DNA of 64,000 nucleotides from assembly GCF_010500815.1 (NCBI RefSeq), contig NZ_JAAAMG010000008.1, forward strand, positions 1 to 64,000. The letters run 5' to 3'. The stretch comes from Jiella pacifica. GTDB taxonomy: Bacteria > Pseudomonadota > Alphaproteobacteria > Rhizobiales > Rhizobiaceae. The notes below the pieces were generated by a model. That model was not told the origin of the DNA, searched no databases, and saw only the letters and a program-made list of their open reading frames with translations. Both the position numbers and the translations under genes were made by a program. The stretch's first letter is position 1. Each line of letters opens with the position of its first letter. Shown one piece after another: positions 27,917 to 36,826 of the stretch.

Positions 27917-28570
27917 ATGTTTTCCCATGACCGCATCTGGGCTGCGATCGACGCGCTCGCCGCGCGCAACAACCTTTCGGCCTCCGGTCTGGCGCGGCGG
28001 GCCGGCCTCGATCCGACGACGTTCAATCGCTCGAAACGCAGCGCCGGGGACGGAAGGCCGCGCTGGCCCTCGACGGAATCGATCGCCAAGGTCATCGAGG
28101 CAACCGGCTCGACGATCGAGGAATTCACCACGCTGATGGCCGGCAGCGGCGCAGTCGATGCCGGCCTCCAGGCGCGCCGCGCCGCAGTCTCGGTGCCGCT
28201 GCTCGGCTTCGCCCAGGCCGGCGGCGGCGGCTTCTTCGACGATGCCGGCTATCCGGTCGGCCAGGGCTGGGACGAGATCCGGCTGCCGGCGCGGTCGGAC
28301 GAAACCACCTATGCGCTGGAGGTCGCCGGAAATTCCATGCTGCCGCTCTATCGCGACGGCGACGTCATCATCGTCGCGCCCGGCGCCTCCGTGCGCCGCG
28401 GCGACCGTGTGGTGGTGCGCACCCGCGACGGCGAGGTGATGGCGAAGATCCTGCAGCGCCAGACGGCGCGGACGATCGAGCTCGCTTCGGTCAATCCGGA
28501 ATATCCCGACCGGCATTTCCGCCTCGACGAGATCGACTGGATGGCACGCATCCTCTGGGCGAGCCAGTGA
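27917..28570 (+). CDS. HTH regulator with S24 (LexA-like) peptidase domain
   Basis: About 217 aa. A helix-turn-helix (ALAARNNLSASGLARRAGLD) is followed by an S24 domain. An Ala-Gly bond in GFAQAGGG fits the self-cleavage site. The Ser of GNSMLPLYRDGD and the Lys of VMAKIL fit the catalytic pair. It may therefore be a repressor that cleaves itself on stress, like LexA or CI. The start is uncertain: 27839 and 27854 are also in frame, but 27917 (MFSHDRIW) begins where the protein-like composition starts. Its stop overlaps the GTG of the downstream nuclease gene, so the two are translated together. Confidence 0.78.
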   Translation: MFSHDRIWAAIDALAARNNLSASGLARRAGLDPTTFNRSKRSAGDGRPRWPSTESIAKVIEATGSTIEEFTTLMAGSGAVDAGLQARRAAVSVPLLGFAQAGGGGFFDDAGYPVGQGWDEIRLPARSDETTYALEVAGNSMLPLYRDGDVIIVAPGASVRRGDRVVVRTRDGEVMAKILQRQTARTIELASVNPEYPDRHFRLDEIDWMARILWASQ

Positions 28571-29343
28571 GGTTGGGCTTGCAAGTCGAGGATATCCGGC
28601 GCGTCATCGTCGTTTTCGCCGGCCTCGTCCTCGTCACCCTCCCGCTCCTGTGGCTCGCGCCGGAAAAGGACGGCTCGCGTACCGTTTTCGAGGCGGTCCG
28701 ATCCAGCCGGCTGGCGCAATCGGAAGCGCGCGAACGGGCGGCCGAACGCAGGGCGGCCGACGAGCGGCAAGGCAGTGTGGCAGGCGCGTCAGCGGGCGGA
28801 GAGGATGGAGCCGGTGCCGGCAACATCTCACCCGAGCCGGGCACCTCGGCCGAGCCCGGAAGCACCGCAAAGGATGCTCCGCTGGAGCGGCTGCCGCCGC
28901 GCCCGCCGCTGTCGGACGAATCGCTCCGCGCCGATACCCCGAAGCCGCAGCTTCTCCCCCGCCCCGTCGCCCTCGACGGCGCGCGCATCGCCTACCGCCA
29001 GGGCGTCATCATCCTGCCCGGTGTGGAGGCCATGCCCCTCGACCAGCGCTGCGGCACGGGCGCGGACGCCTTTCCCTGCGGCGTCATGGCGCGCACCGAG
29101 CTGCGCCGCTTCCTGCGCGGCCGGTCGATCGAATGCGACGTGCCGCCGGATTTCGGCGTCAGGCGCGGCGAGGCGACCAGTGCCTGCACCGTCGCAGGGG
29201 ACGACATCGGCCGCTGGGTGGTCGAGAACGGCTGGGGCAAGGCGACGGCTGGCGGGCCCTATGTCGAGGCGCAAGCCGCGGCGAAGAAGGCGCGACGCGG
29301 CGTCTGGCAATACGACGACGCCACGCCGACCGAAACCCAATGA
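28567..29343 (+). CDS. Membrane-anchored thermonuclease-like (SNase) protein
   Basis: A 258-aa protein. An N-terminal helix (RRVIVVFAGLVLVTLPLLWL) anchors or exports it. A disordered Ala/Glu/Pro linker follows to about 135. The C-terminal part matches an SNase-like fold: VIILPGVEAMPLDQRC, CGVMARTELRRFLRGR, and RWVVENGWGKA with AAKKARRGVW. Some catalytic Arg/Glu residues of staphylococcal nuclease are not obvious, so nuclease activity is uncertain. It starts with a GTG that overlaps the regulator stop (GTGA). Confidence 0.65.
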   Translation: MRLGLQVEDIRRVIVVFAGLVLVTLPLLWLAPEKDGSRTVFEAVRSSRLAQSEARERAAERRAADERQGSVAGASAGGEDGAGAGNISPEPGTSAEPGSTAKDAPLERLPPRPPLSDESLRADTPKPQLLPRPVALDGARIAYRQGVIILPGVEAMPLDQRCGTGADAFPCGVMARTELRRFLRGRSIECDVPPDFGVRRGEATSACTVAGDDIGRWVVENGWGKATAGGPYVEAQAAAKKARRGVWQYDDATPTETQ

Positions 29344-29351
29344 TATCGTCC

Positions 29352-29374
29352 GGCGCCGGTCTTCGAGCGGCGCC
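29352..29374. terminator. Hairpin between convergent genes, candidate terminator
   Basis: GGCGCCG and CGGCGCC form a 7-base stem around a 9-base loop, just past the nuclease stop and before the end of the convergent synthetase gene. There is no clear run of T on either side, so a bidirectional terminator is only possible. Confidence 0.3.
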
Positions 29375-29417
29375 AAGGGGTTTACGCTCAAGCGCCGCGC
29401 GGCTCGATGCCGGGGCA

Positions 29418-31073
29418 TCAGTTCGCGCCGGCGAGCGTACCGTCGAGGGCCTGGCGGATCAGCGAGCGGGTCTCGCCGATGCCGTAGAGCGCCACGAAGG
29501 AGCCGAAACGCGGCCCTTTCTCCTGGCCGAGCAGGATCTGGTAGAGCGCCTGGAACCACTCCACCGAGACGCCCGGGCCGCCCTCGGGGCCCTTCTTCTT
29601 CAGGTCCTGGTAGCGCTCGATCGGCCGGGCGACGTCGAGCATGGCATTCTGGATCGCCTCGCCGTCGGCGTCCTCCGGCAGTTCGGCGAGCTTGGCATCG
29701 AGTGCCGCCAAGGCTTCCCGCTCCACCGCATCCGGCGCGCGGAAACGCTTCGCCGGCTTGACGAAGTCGTCATAGTAGCGGAGCGCATAGCCGACCAGCC
29801 GGTCGAGTTCCGGATCGGTCTTGGCCGTCGTGCCCGGCGCATAGCGGCTGATGAAGCCCCAGAGCGTCTCGGTGTTGGAAGCGTTCGAGGCGGAGACCAG
29901 ATTGAGCAGCATTGCGAAGGGCACGGCGATGCCCTGCGACGGCGGCTTGCCGTCGTGGATGTGCCAGACCGGGTTCTGCAGCCGCTGCTTCTGATCTTGC
30001 CGCTGATAGGCCGAGAGGAAGGCGTAATAGTCGTCGACCGCCTTGGGAATGACGTCGAAATACAGCTTCTTCGCCGTCTTCGGCTTCTGAAACATGTAGA
30101 GCGACAGGCTCTCCGGCGAGGCATAGGCGAGCCAGTCGTCGATCGTCAGGCCGTTGCCCTTCGACTTGGAGATCTTCTGGCCGCTATCGTCGAGGAAGAG
30201 CTCGTAGTTGAAGCCCTCCGGCGGCTTCGCGCCGAGGGCCCGGCAGATCTTCGACGACAGGGTGACGCTGTCGATCAGGTCCTTGCCGGCCATTTCATAG
30301 TCGACGCCGAGCGCCGCCCAGCGCAGCGCCCAGTCGGCCTTCCACTGGCACTTCACCTTGCCGCCGGTGACGGAAGTCTCGATCCGCTCGCCGGTGTCCG
30401 GATCGAGATAGGCGATGGTGCCGGCGGCTGGATCGCGCTCGACCATCGGCACCTGCAGGACGATGCCGGTCTGCGGATGGACCGGCAGGAAGGGCGAATA
30501 GGTGGCACGCCGGTCCGGCCCGAGCGTCGGCAGGATGATCTCCATCACCTCGTCATAGGCGGCGAGCATTTTCAGCAGCGTCTCGTCGAAGCGGCCGGCA
30601 GTGTAATAATCGGTCGCCGAGGCAAATTCGTAGTCGAAGCGGAAGCCGTCGAGGAAGCGGCGGAGCTTGGCGTTGTTGGCCGCCGCGAAGGACGGATATT
30701 CGTTCGAGAACGGATCGGGGACCCGCGACAGCGGCTTGCCGAGATGGGTCAGCATCATCTCGCGGTTGGGAACGTTGTCCGGCACCTTGCGCAGCCCGTC
30801 CATGTCGTCGGAAAAGCAGAGAAGCCGGGTCGCGACCGCGTCCTCGGTGAGGACGCGAAAGGCATGCCGGACCATCGAGGTGCGGGCGACTTCGCCGAAG
30901 GTGCCGATATGCGGCAGGCCCGAGGGGCCGTAGCCGGTCTCGAACAGCACCTCCGCCGGCATTCCCGAAGCCTCGAAGCGCTTCAGGAGTTTGCGCGCCT
31001 CCTCGAACGGCCAGGCATTCGAGGCGAGCGCCTCCTCGCGCATCGGTTCGGCATGGTCGGCGGGCGTCGGCAT
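29418..31073 (-). CDS. lysK: Class I lysyl-tRNA synthetase
   Basis: A 551-aa enzyme charging tRNA-Lys. It belongs to the class I (archaeal-type) LysRS, which alphaproteobacteria use in place of the common class II enzyme. The HIGH motif is HIGTF in [15 protein letters not shown]. The KMSKS motif is KISKSKGNG. Residues between include the class I-specific [14 protein letters not shown]. The start ATG 31073 gives [14 protein letters not shown], though the later Met (MREEAL) is possible. It is divergent from the TerB-like gene and convergent with the nuclease gene. Confidence 0.93.
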   Translation of the reverse strand: MPTPADHAEPMREEALASNAWPFEEARKLLKRFEASGMPAEVLFETGYGPSGLPHIGTFGEVARTSMVRHAFRVLTEDAVATRLLCFSDDMDGLRKVPDNVPNREMMLTHLGKPLSRVPDPFSNEYPSFAAANNAKLRRFLDGFRFDYEFASATDYYTAGRFDETLLKMLAAYDEVMEIILPTLGPDRRATYSPFLPVHPQTGIVLQVPMVERDPAAGTIAYLDPDTGERIETSVTGGKVKCQWKADWALRWAALGVDYEMAGKDLIDSVTLSSKICRALGAKPPEGFNYELFLDDSGQKISKSKGNGLTIDDWLAYASPESLSLYMFQKPKTAKKLYFDVIPKAVDDYYAFLSAYQRQDQKQRLQNPVWHIHDGKPPSQGIAVPFAMLLNLVSASNASNTETLWGFISRYAPGTTAKTDPELDRLVGYALRYYDDFVKPAKRFRAPDAVEREALAALDAKLAELPEDADGEAIQNAMLDVARPIERYQDLKKKGPEGGPGVSVEWFQALYQILLGQEKGPRFGSFVALYGIGETRSLIRQALDGTLAGAN

Positions 31074-31280
31074 TCGAGATTCCAGAAGATCGAGAAAGGA
31101 AGGAGCGCGCGGTCGCAAGGAGGCGGCAGCGAGCGATCTGGCGAGTGGTCTAGAAAGAAGCCGGTCCGGCGTCAACAAAACCCGGACGCCCGCAAAGTCG
31201 CCTGCGGCCGGCCTTCGCCCTTGTGGCAGGCCCCCTCCACTCCTAGGTTGGCCGCACTCGACCTTTGAGGAGCAGGAAGC

Positions 31281-31691
31281 ATGGCCGCAATGAACCCGCA
31301 GGACGCGCTCGTCCATCTGATGATTGCCGTCGCTGCGGCCGACGGGCAGATCAGCGGCATCGAGCGGAGGGAATTCACCGTGCTGCTGGCCACCCTCCCC
31401 GTCTTCGAAGGCTTCGACGGAAGCCGTCTGGCGGAGATCGCCCACGACTGCGGCGATTTGCTCGACGAGGACGACGGCATCGACCGGATCATCGCGAATG
31501 TCCGCGCCGCCGTCCCGAAAACGCTCTACGAGACCGCCTATGCCCTGGCCGTCGAGGTCGTATCGGCCGACGTCGAGGCCTCCCAGCCGGAACTCAGGCT
31601 GCTCGAAATGCTGCGCGACGCCTTCGAACTCGACCGGCTGACGGCGGGCGCCATCGAGCATTCGGCGCGGGTACGCTATCGCAAGCTCTGA
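31281..31691 (+). CDS. TerB-like (tellurite-resistance fold) protein
   Basis: A 136-aa all-helical cytoplasmic protein. The N-terminus [20 protein letters not shown] is the TerB signature with its acidic metal-binding turn; a second similar turn is [17 protein letters not shown]. The start follows GAGGAGCAGGA. No other ter gene is near, so tellurite resistance itself is not implied; the family is a general stress or metal-binding module. Confidence 0.82.
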   Translation: MAAMNPQDALVHLMIAVAAADGQISGIERREFTVLLATLPVFEGFDGSRLAEIAHDCGDLLDEDDGIDRIIANVRAAVPKTLYETAYALAVEVVSADVEASQPELRLLEMLRDAFELDRLTAGAIEHSARVRYRKL

Positions 31692-31712
31692 CCTTCCGGC
31701 TCGCGCTCGTCG

Positions 31713-32576
31713 TCAAAAGGCGCTGATCGGGAAATAGCGCAGCATCAGCTCGGTCATCCGGCCCTTGGCCACCAGTTGGGCGATGGCATAGTCCACCGCC
31801 TCGGCGAGGGCCGCATCGTCCGGCCGAACCGCGATCGAGAGCCCCTCGCCGAGAAACCGGTCGGACAGGAACGGTCCGCCCGCGAAGGCGCAGCAATCGC
31901 CGGCGGCTTCGCTCTCCAGCCAGAAGGACAGGCTGACCCCGTCGCCGAAGAAGGCGTCGATCTTGCCGTCACGCATCGCGTTCAGCGCCTGAAACCGATC
32001 CGGATAGGTCTGCACCTTGGCTGCCGGAAAGAAGGCACCGAGCATCGCCGCATGAGCGCTTCCAAGCGTCACGCCGACCACCTTGTCGGCCAGATGATCG
32101 GCGATCGGGCTCTCGATCGCTCGGTCCTTGCGTGTGACGAACCGGGCCGGATAACGGAAATAGGGCTGGCTGAAGGCAAATTCGGCTCGCGTCGTCGGGT
32201 TCATCGCCAGGCCCGCGACGATCGCCTCGCCGTCGCCGCGCTTCAGCGCCGGGACGACGTCCGCGAACGGCAATGCCTCGATCTGACACCGGGCAAGGAT
32301 GCCCAGTTCCTCGCAGATCGCTCGGGCGAGATCGACGTTGAAACCGGTCAGCCGGCCCTCACCGTCGAGGAAATTGAACGGCGGGTAGTCCGTCGATGTC
32401 AGGAAGCGGATGCGCTGACGATCGGCGAGGTCCGGCTTGGCGATCCGCTGGTGCTGATCGACGAAATTGGGGGTCGCGACGCTCTCGCCGCCCACCTCGG
32501 CGCTCCAGCAGGGACCAGCCGCGCCCAGCAGCCAAACGATGACGAGAATCAACCAGCGCAAGAATTTTTCGCCCAT
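31713..32576 (-). CDS. Periplasmic solute-binding protein (amino acid type)
   Basis: A 287-aa protein of the family 3 extracellular binding proteins. The signal peptide is WLILVIVWLLGAAGPCWSA. The ligand-binding core has IRFLTSTDYPPFNFLDGEG with RLTGFNVDLARAICEELG, the standard opening, and VVGVTLGSAHAA later. The usual role is delivering a small polar solute to an ABC permease. No permease or ATPase gene is adjacent, so it is an orphan or serves as a sensor. It is divergent from the glycosyltransferase gene with a 74-base gap holding an AT-rich dyad. Confidence 0.85.
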   Translation of the reverse strand: MGEKFLRWLILVIVWLLGAAGPCWSAEVGGESVATPNFVDQHQRIAKPDLADRQRIRFLTSTDYPPFNFLDGEGRLTGFNVDLARAICEELGILARCQIEALPFADVVPALKRGDGEAIVAGLAMNPTTRAEFAFSQPYFRYPARFVTRKDRAIESPIADHLADKVVGVTLGSAHAAMLGAFFPAAKVQTYPDRFQALNAMRDGKIDAFFGDGVSLSFWLESEAAGDCCAFAGGPFLSDRFLGEGLSIAVRPDDAALAEAVDYAIAQLVAKGRMTELMLRYFPISAF

Positions 32577-32581
32577 TGGTT

Positions 32582-32602
32582 AGTTTACTGAATAGTTAAA
32601 CT
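32582..32602. promoter_or_regulatory. AT-rich inverted repeat in divergent promoter
   Basis: AGTTTA and TAAACT flank 9 bases in the 74-base gap between the binding-protein gene (minus) and the glycosyltransferase gene (plus). It is a candidate operator or promoter element. Confidence 0.35.
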
Positions 32603-32650
32603 TCAACACGATCCCCAGAAATTGCATCTGACGCGAATGCACCTGGAAAG

Positions 32651-34819
32651 ATGGGACGCGCTCACGTGTGGGGGAATCTGGATCTCGCTCACGGCCTCGA
32701 TGCGCAGCCTTATCCGACCCTGAGAGGCGCCGGCAAGCGCGCTCCGTGCCAAGATCCGTCTCAGCCCGCCTCGAAGCGGGCTTCCCGGCTGGATGGCGGA
32801 TGGCGTTTGGGCTCCCCCTTCAGCCCGAGACAGCTTCAGCTTTTCGACGCCATGGGGATTTCCCGCATCGATGCGGTCGAAGCGAATATCGCGGCGCGGC
32901 GCAACGGCAGCGACATCGCTGCGGAGCTGATCGTTGCCGGCCTGCTGACCGAGAGGCGCTACGGCGAATGCCTCGCCGCCCAGCTCGCCCTTCGCTTCGA
33001 CACCATCGGTGAGGACGACCGGATCCTGGGCGGCGCCGACCTGCTGGGGCGCCCGCCGCCGCGCCTGGTCAAGGTCTGCAACGACCGGCTGAACGCCCGT
33101 CTCTTCGTCTGTCCGACCATCGAGAGCCTCGACGCCTTCGCCGCCTATCTGGCCCGCTTGCCGGAGATGCGGTCGATGACGAGGATCACCACCCGCTCGG
33201 TGGCCGCGCAAGCGCTCGATCGCCAGACGATGGCCGAACGCTATCGTGCCGCCCGTGCGAGCCTTTCGGCCGAAACGCCGCAGCTTTCCGCCCGCACCGC
33301 GATCGAACCCCTGCAGGCGGCCTTTTTCGTCGCCGCCCTCGTGGCGACTGCCCTCGGCTTATGGTTCCTGCCCGGTTGGACCTGGGCGATCGGTCACGGC
33401 GCCGGGACGGTGTTTTTCATGGCCTGCCTCGCCATCCGCATCCCCGCCGCGATCGCGCCGAGGTCGGAGCCGGTTTCCGCGACCGACCTGCCGGCGCCCG
33501 GCGTTCTCGAGGAGGGATGGCAGGGTGTGCCGGTCTACAGCGTCCTCGTCGCACTGCACAACGAAACCGCCATGGTGCCGAAACTCGTCGCCGCGCTGGA
33601 GGCGCTCGACTGGCCGAAGACGCGGCTCGACGTCAAGCTGGTCTGCGAGGCGGACGACGAGGCGACGAGCGCCGCAGTATCCCGCGCGATCGCCGGCAAG
33701 CCGCAGTTTTCGCTGGTGCTGGTGCCGCCGGGCGCGCCGCGAACGAAGCCGAAGGCGCTCAACCACGCCCTGCCGCTGGCCCATGGCGAGTTCCTGGTGC
33801 TCTACGACGCCGAGGACGAACCCGATCCCGGCCAGCTGCGCGAGGCCTATCTGCGGTTCCGCACCGGGCCGGCCAATCTCGCCTGCCTGCAGGCCCCGCT
33901 CGTCGTCACCAACGGCGAAGCGCATTGGCTTTCGGCGCTCTTCGCGATGGAGTACGCCGCGCTGTTTCGCCGGCTCCTGCCATGGCTGGCGCGGAAGGGC
34001 CTGCCCGTCCCGCTCGGGGGGACGTCGAACCATTTCGTCCGCGAAAGTCTGGTGGCGATCGGCGGCTGGGATTCGCACAACGTCACCGAGGATGCCGATC
34101 TCGGCATCCGCTTCCATCGGGCCGGCTACCGGATCGGGACGCTGACGTTGCCGACCTTCGAACATGCGCCGGAACGCTGGCACGTCTGGCATTGCCAGCG
34201 CACACGATGGATGAAGGGCTGGTTCGTCACCTATCTCCTGCACATGCGCCGACCGCTGAAGCTGACGAACGAACTCGGCATCGGCACCATGCTGGCCTTC
34301 CAGCTGATGTTCCTGGGCATGCTCGTTTCCTCGCTCGCCCATCCGTTACTGCTCGGCCTCGTCGCCATCCAGTTCGGCGCCATCGCACTCGGCTTCGCCT
34401 CGTTTCGCGATCTCGGCCCGCTGACGGCCATCGACCTCTTAAACGTGGCGGCTGCCTATGCGCTGTTCGTGGTATTGGCCGTGCAGGGACTGGCCTCCGC
34501 GGAGACGAAGCCGCCGCGGCGGCGCTACTTGCTTCTGCCGGCCTACTGGGTCCTGCTCGCATTCGCCTCCGGGCGCGCCTTCCTGCAGTTGCTGATCGCT
34601 CCGCACAAATGGGAAAAAACACCCCACGGGATCGACTCACGAGCCCATTCGCACGACCACCGCTATCGCATCGAGCCGTTCTTCGGCGAGGCGTTCCCAC
34701 TCGCGGTAGACGCGGTCGGCGCCGACCGACTTATCAGTGGCCCGTCTACCCAGCCGCTTGCAGCCGCTCCATGGCCTTTTTCAGCACCCCTGCAAGACGC
34801 TCGCGTTCACGCTCGCTGA
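32651..34819 (+). CDS. Membrane family 2 glycosyltransferase
   Basis: A 722-aa processive-type glycosyltransferase of the cellulose synthase/beta-mannan class. The N-terminal 200 residues hold a small helical domain (ISRIDAVEANIAARRNGSDI and TERRYGECLAAQLAL) like those seen before GspE/PilB ATPases. Two helices come near 220-265. The GT-A core has YDAEDEPD (about 386), TEDADLG (about 480) and QRTRWMKG (about 516). Four or more C-terminal helices follow. It would use a nucleotide sugar at the inner face and pass a polysaccharide outward. Its 3' end overlaps the convergent cyclase gene by 74 bases; the last 70 residues are not typical and the true end could be degraded. Confidence 0.82.
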   Translation: MGRAHVWGNLDLAHGLDAQPYPTLRGAGKRAPCQDPSQPASKRASRLDGGWRLGSPFSPRQLQLFDAMGISRIDAVEANIAARRNGSDIAAELIVAGLLTERRYGECLAAQLALRFDTIGEDDRILGGADLLGRPPPRLVKVCNDRLNARLFVCPTIESLDAFAAYLARLPEMRSMTRITTRSVAAQALDRQTMAERYRAARASLSAETPQLSARTAIEPLQAAFFVAALVATALGLWFLPGWTWAIGHGAGTVFFMACLAIRIPAAIAPRSEPVSATDLPAPGVLEEGWQGVPVYSVLVALHNETAMVPKLVAALEALDWPKTRLDVKLVCEADDEATSAAVSRAIAGKPQFSLVLVPPGAPRTKPKALNHALPLAHGEFLVLYDAEDEPDPGQLREAYLRFRTGPANLACLQAPLVVTNGEAHWLSALFAMEYAALFRRLLPWLARKGLPVPLGGTSNHFVRESLVAIGGWDSHNVTEDADLGIRFHRAGYRIGTLTLPTFEHAPERWHVWHCQRTRWMKGWFVTYLLHMRRPLKLTNELGIGTMLAFQLMFLGMLVSSLAHPLLLGLVAIQFGAIALGFASFRDLGPLTAIDLLNVAAAYALFVVLAVQGLASAETKPPRRRYLLLPAYWVLLAFASGRAFLQLLIAPHKWEKTPHGIDSRAHSHDHRYRIEPFFGEAFPLAVDAVGADRLISGPSTQPLAAAPWPFSAPLQDARVHAR

Positions 34820-36314
34820 CCTGGCCGATATCGAGAAAGATGCGGGCGCCATCGGAATATTCGTTGATGACTTCGCCGGCATCCACCGGCGCATCGTCGA
34901 TCAATCCTTCCACCAGATAAGGCACCACCTGGCGGCTGATCCCCTTCAACGAGATCGGCTCGAGCGGCCGCGCCTTCACCACATCGGTGACGAGCGCATA
35001 GGTCTCGTAGCTCAGCACGATGCCACCGGGCGCGGCGATCGATTCCAGCCGCGCGGCGAGGTTCGCCTCGGCGCCGATGATCGTATAGTCCATACGATCC
35101 TCGCTGCCGAAATTGCCGACGTTACAATAGCCGGTATTGATGCCCATCCGGGTCTGGAACGGCCTTTCGATGCCGCGCCGCCGCCAGTCATCGTTGAGCG
35201 CGGCCATCCGCCGCTGCATGGCGATCGCCATCTTGACGCAGGCCTGGGCATCCTCCTTGGCGCCCCTGGTTTCCGGATCGCCGAAAAAGGCCAGGATCGC
35301 GTCGCCGATGAACTTGTCGACCGTCGCCCCGTGCTCATGGGCGATTTTCGACATCTCGGTGAAATACTCGTTGAGGAGTTGGGTCAGCTCTTCCGGCTGC
35401 AGCCGCTCCGACGTCACGGTGAAATCCTTGATGTCGGAGAAGAACACGGTGAGCTTCTTGCGCTCGGTGGAAATGACGACGTCGCGCTCGCCCGAGAAGA
35501 TGCTGCGATAGACCTGCGGCGAGAGATATTTCGAGATCTTCATCGAAACCGCCGCGAGAAAGGAGTTGGCCTCCTCCAGGTCGCCGTTCAGCCGCTGGAA
35601 CACCTTCGCCTGCCGCCACTGCATCGATGCGAAGGCGATGCCGAAGACGCCCGCGCCGGCGAAGTAGGCGAGCAGATATTTGAAGGAGAAGATGTTGGCG
35701 GCGATCGGCTGGGCGATCTCGACCTCCTGGAGGCCGCGCACGTCGCCGACTTTCCAGTCGCGCTTGGGGCTTTCGGGATGGATGTTGTGGCAGGCAACGC
35801 AGGCCTCGCCCATCAGGACCGGTGCCGCCAGGCGGATGTTGCGGTCGAAGAGCGACCCGCCGACCGCCATGATCGCCGGCTTGTCAGTGCCTTCGGCGCG
35901 AAACGTCTCGAGGGCCCCGCGCTCGAACGCGTCCAACGGATGCGGCTCGCGCGACTTGAACACGTAATCCGAGACGAACCGATAACGCATGTTCTCGCCC
36001 CGCCGGCCGATGACCTCGCCGAGTTCGAGCGACAGCGTCGCCGGGATGGGAATCCCGCCGGAAACCAGCTGATAGTTGTGCACTGGGACCGCGCGGCCCT
36101 CGGCGGCATTGATCCGGCCGACGACGTTCTTGGCGTAATAGCCGCGAATGTCGGAGATCATCGCATCGAGGCTTTGCGCCTGCTCGCGCAGCGACACGTC
36201 CGACAAATGTCGGAGATCGAGCCAGACCGCCACCGGTAGAAGCGCAAGTGCGGCGACGACGACGAAAGCGAAGATCGCTGGTCGCCCCATCAGGGCGTTG
36301 AAGAAGGTGGACAT
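34746..36314 (-). CDS. Adenylate cyclase with a c-type haem sensor domain
   Basis: A 522-aa class III nucleotide cyclase. A first helix (PAIFAFVVVAALALLPVAVW) leads to a periplasmic DUF3365 (Tll0287-like) domain with CVACH at 172-176, the CxxCH signature for covalent haem c. A second helix lies near 213-230. A short coiled linker leads to the cyclase domain, with metal-binding Asp294 (VFFSDIKDFT) and Asp338 (KFIGDAILAFFG), and an INTGYCNVG/DYTIIGAEANLAARLE region. Haem in the periplasm would sense redox, O2, NO or CO and set cyclic AMP output. Cytochrome c maturation genes would be needed and are not in the window. Confidence 0.88.
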   Translation of the reverse strand: MSTFFNALMGRPAIFAFVVVAALALLPVAVWLDLRHLSDVSLREQAQSLDAMISDIRGYYAKNVVGRINAAEGRAVPVHNYQLVSGGIPIPATLSLELGEVIGRRGENMRYRFVSDYVFKSREPHPLDAFERGALETFRAEGTDKPAIMAVGGSLFDRNIRLAAPVLMGEACVACHNIHPESPKRDWKVGDVRGLQEVEIAQPIAANIFSFKYLLAYFAGAGVFGIAFASMQWRQAKVFQRLNGDLEEANSFLAAVSMKISKYLSPQVYRSIFSGERDVVISTERKKLTVFFSDIKDFTVTSERLQPEELTQLLNEYFTEMSKIAHEHGATVDKFIGDAILAFFGDPETRGAKEDAQACVKMAIAMQRRMAALNDDWRRRGIERPFQTRMGINTGYCNVGNFGSEDRMDYTIIGAEANLAARLESIAAPGGIVLSYETYALVTDVVKARPLEPISLKGISRQVVPYLVEGLIDDAPVDAGEVINEYSDGARIFLDIGQVSERERERLAGVLKKAMERLQAAG

Positions 36315-36375
36315 GGAGCCCTCGGCACATGACGATATGCCGAGGGATGATACCGGACGGTTGAAGCTTGGTCAC

Positions 36376-36394
36376 CCGCGGGACGTACCCGCGG
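36376..36394. terminator. Hairpin downstream of the entericidin gene
   Basis: CCGCGGG and CCCGCGG pair perfectly around a 5-base loop, about 100 bases past the entericidin stop and before the cyclase start on the same strand. A second GC-rich hairpin-like stretch follows at about 36405-36440. There is no T tract, so termination is only possible. Confidence 0.35.
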
Positions 36395-36492
36395 CTACAC
36401 CGGTCGGCCCGGCCGAGACTGCCCTATCGGGCCGGGGTCGGCCGACGGCCTCATTCTGGCGGTCACTCCCGCCTGGATATGCGCCGAAGTGG

Positions 36493-36639
36493 TTACCGCG
36501 CCACGTCGTTGACGGCGGCGCCCGTGGCGTCGACGGTGTTGCCCACGTCGCGACCGACGCCGCGAACCGTGTTTGCGCAGGCCGACAGCATCAGGGCACT
36601 GGCGAGAAGAGTGACGAGGAAAACACTGCGCCTGGTCAT
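36493..36639 (-). CDS. Entericidin A/B-type small lipoprotein
   Basis: A 48-aa gene that is easily missed because of its size. It begins MTRRSVFLVTLLASALMLSA and then CANTV, a classic lipoprotein signal with a lipobox L-S-A-C and lipidated Cys21. The mature part (GVGRDVGNTVDATGAAVNDVAR) matches entericidins, small cell-envelope lipoproteins linked to stationary-phase stress. The start has CGGAG 7 bases upstream. It lies alone between the cyclase (same strand) and the divergent patatin gene. Only one copy is seen, so an antidote/toxin pair is not supported. Confidence 0.85.
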   Translation of the reverse strand: MTRRSVFLVTLLASALMLSACANTVRGVGRDVGNTVDATGAAVNDVAR

Positions 36640-36826
36640 GGTGTACTCCGGAAAAACAACTTGGTCGGCAGTCTAACGCCTACGAGCCTGCGAGGTTCCC
36701 GCAGGTCTCGCCCGCGGGGCGATCGCGACCAATTTCGCCCTGTTGCAGTGCAACAAAACCTGATGCCGTCCGTTGCTCCGAGCGCGGGCCATCCCGCAGA
36801 CGCACCGGCATTGAAGGCTCCAGTTC

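Noticed and set aside
31281-31691. Tellurite resistance operon
   Set aside because: Only a lone TerB-like gene is present; terZ, terC, terD and others are absent.
36493-36639. Entericidin as half of an antidote/toxin pair
   Set aside because: Only one such gene is seen in the gap, so no pair is supported.
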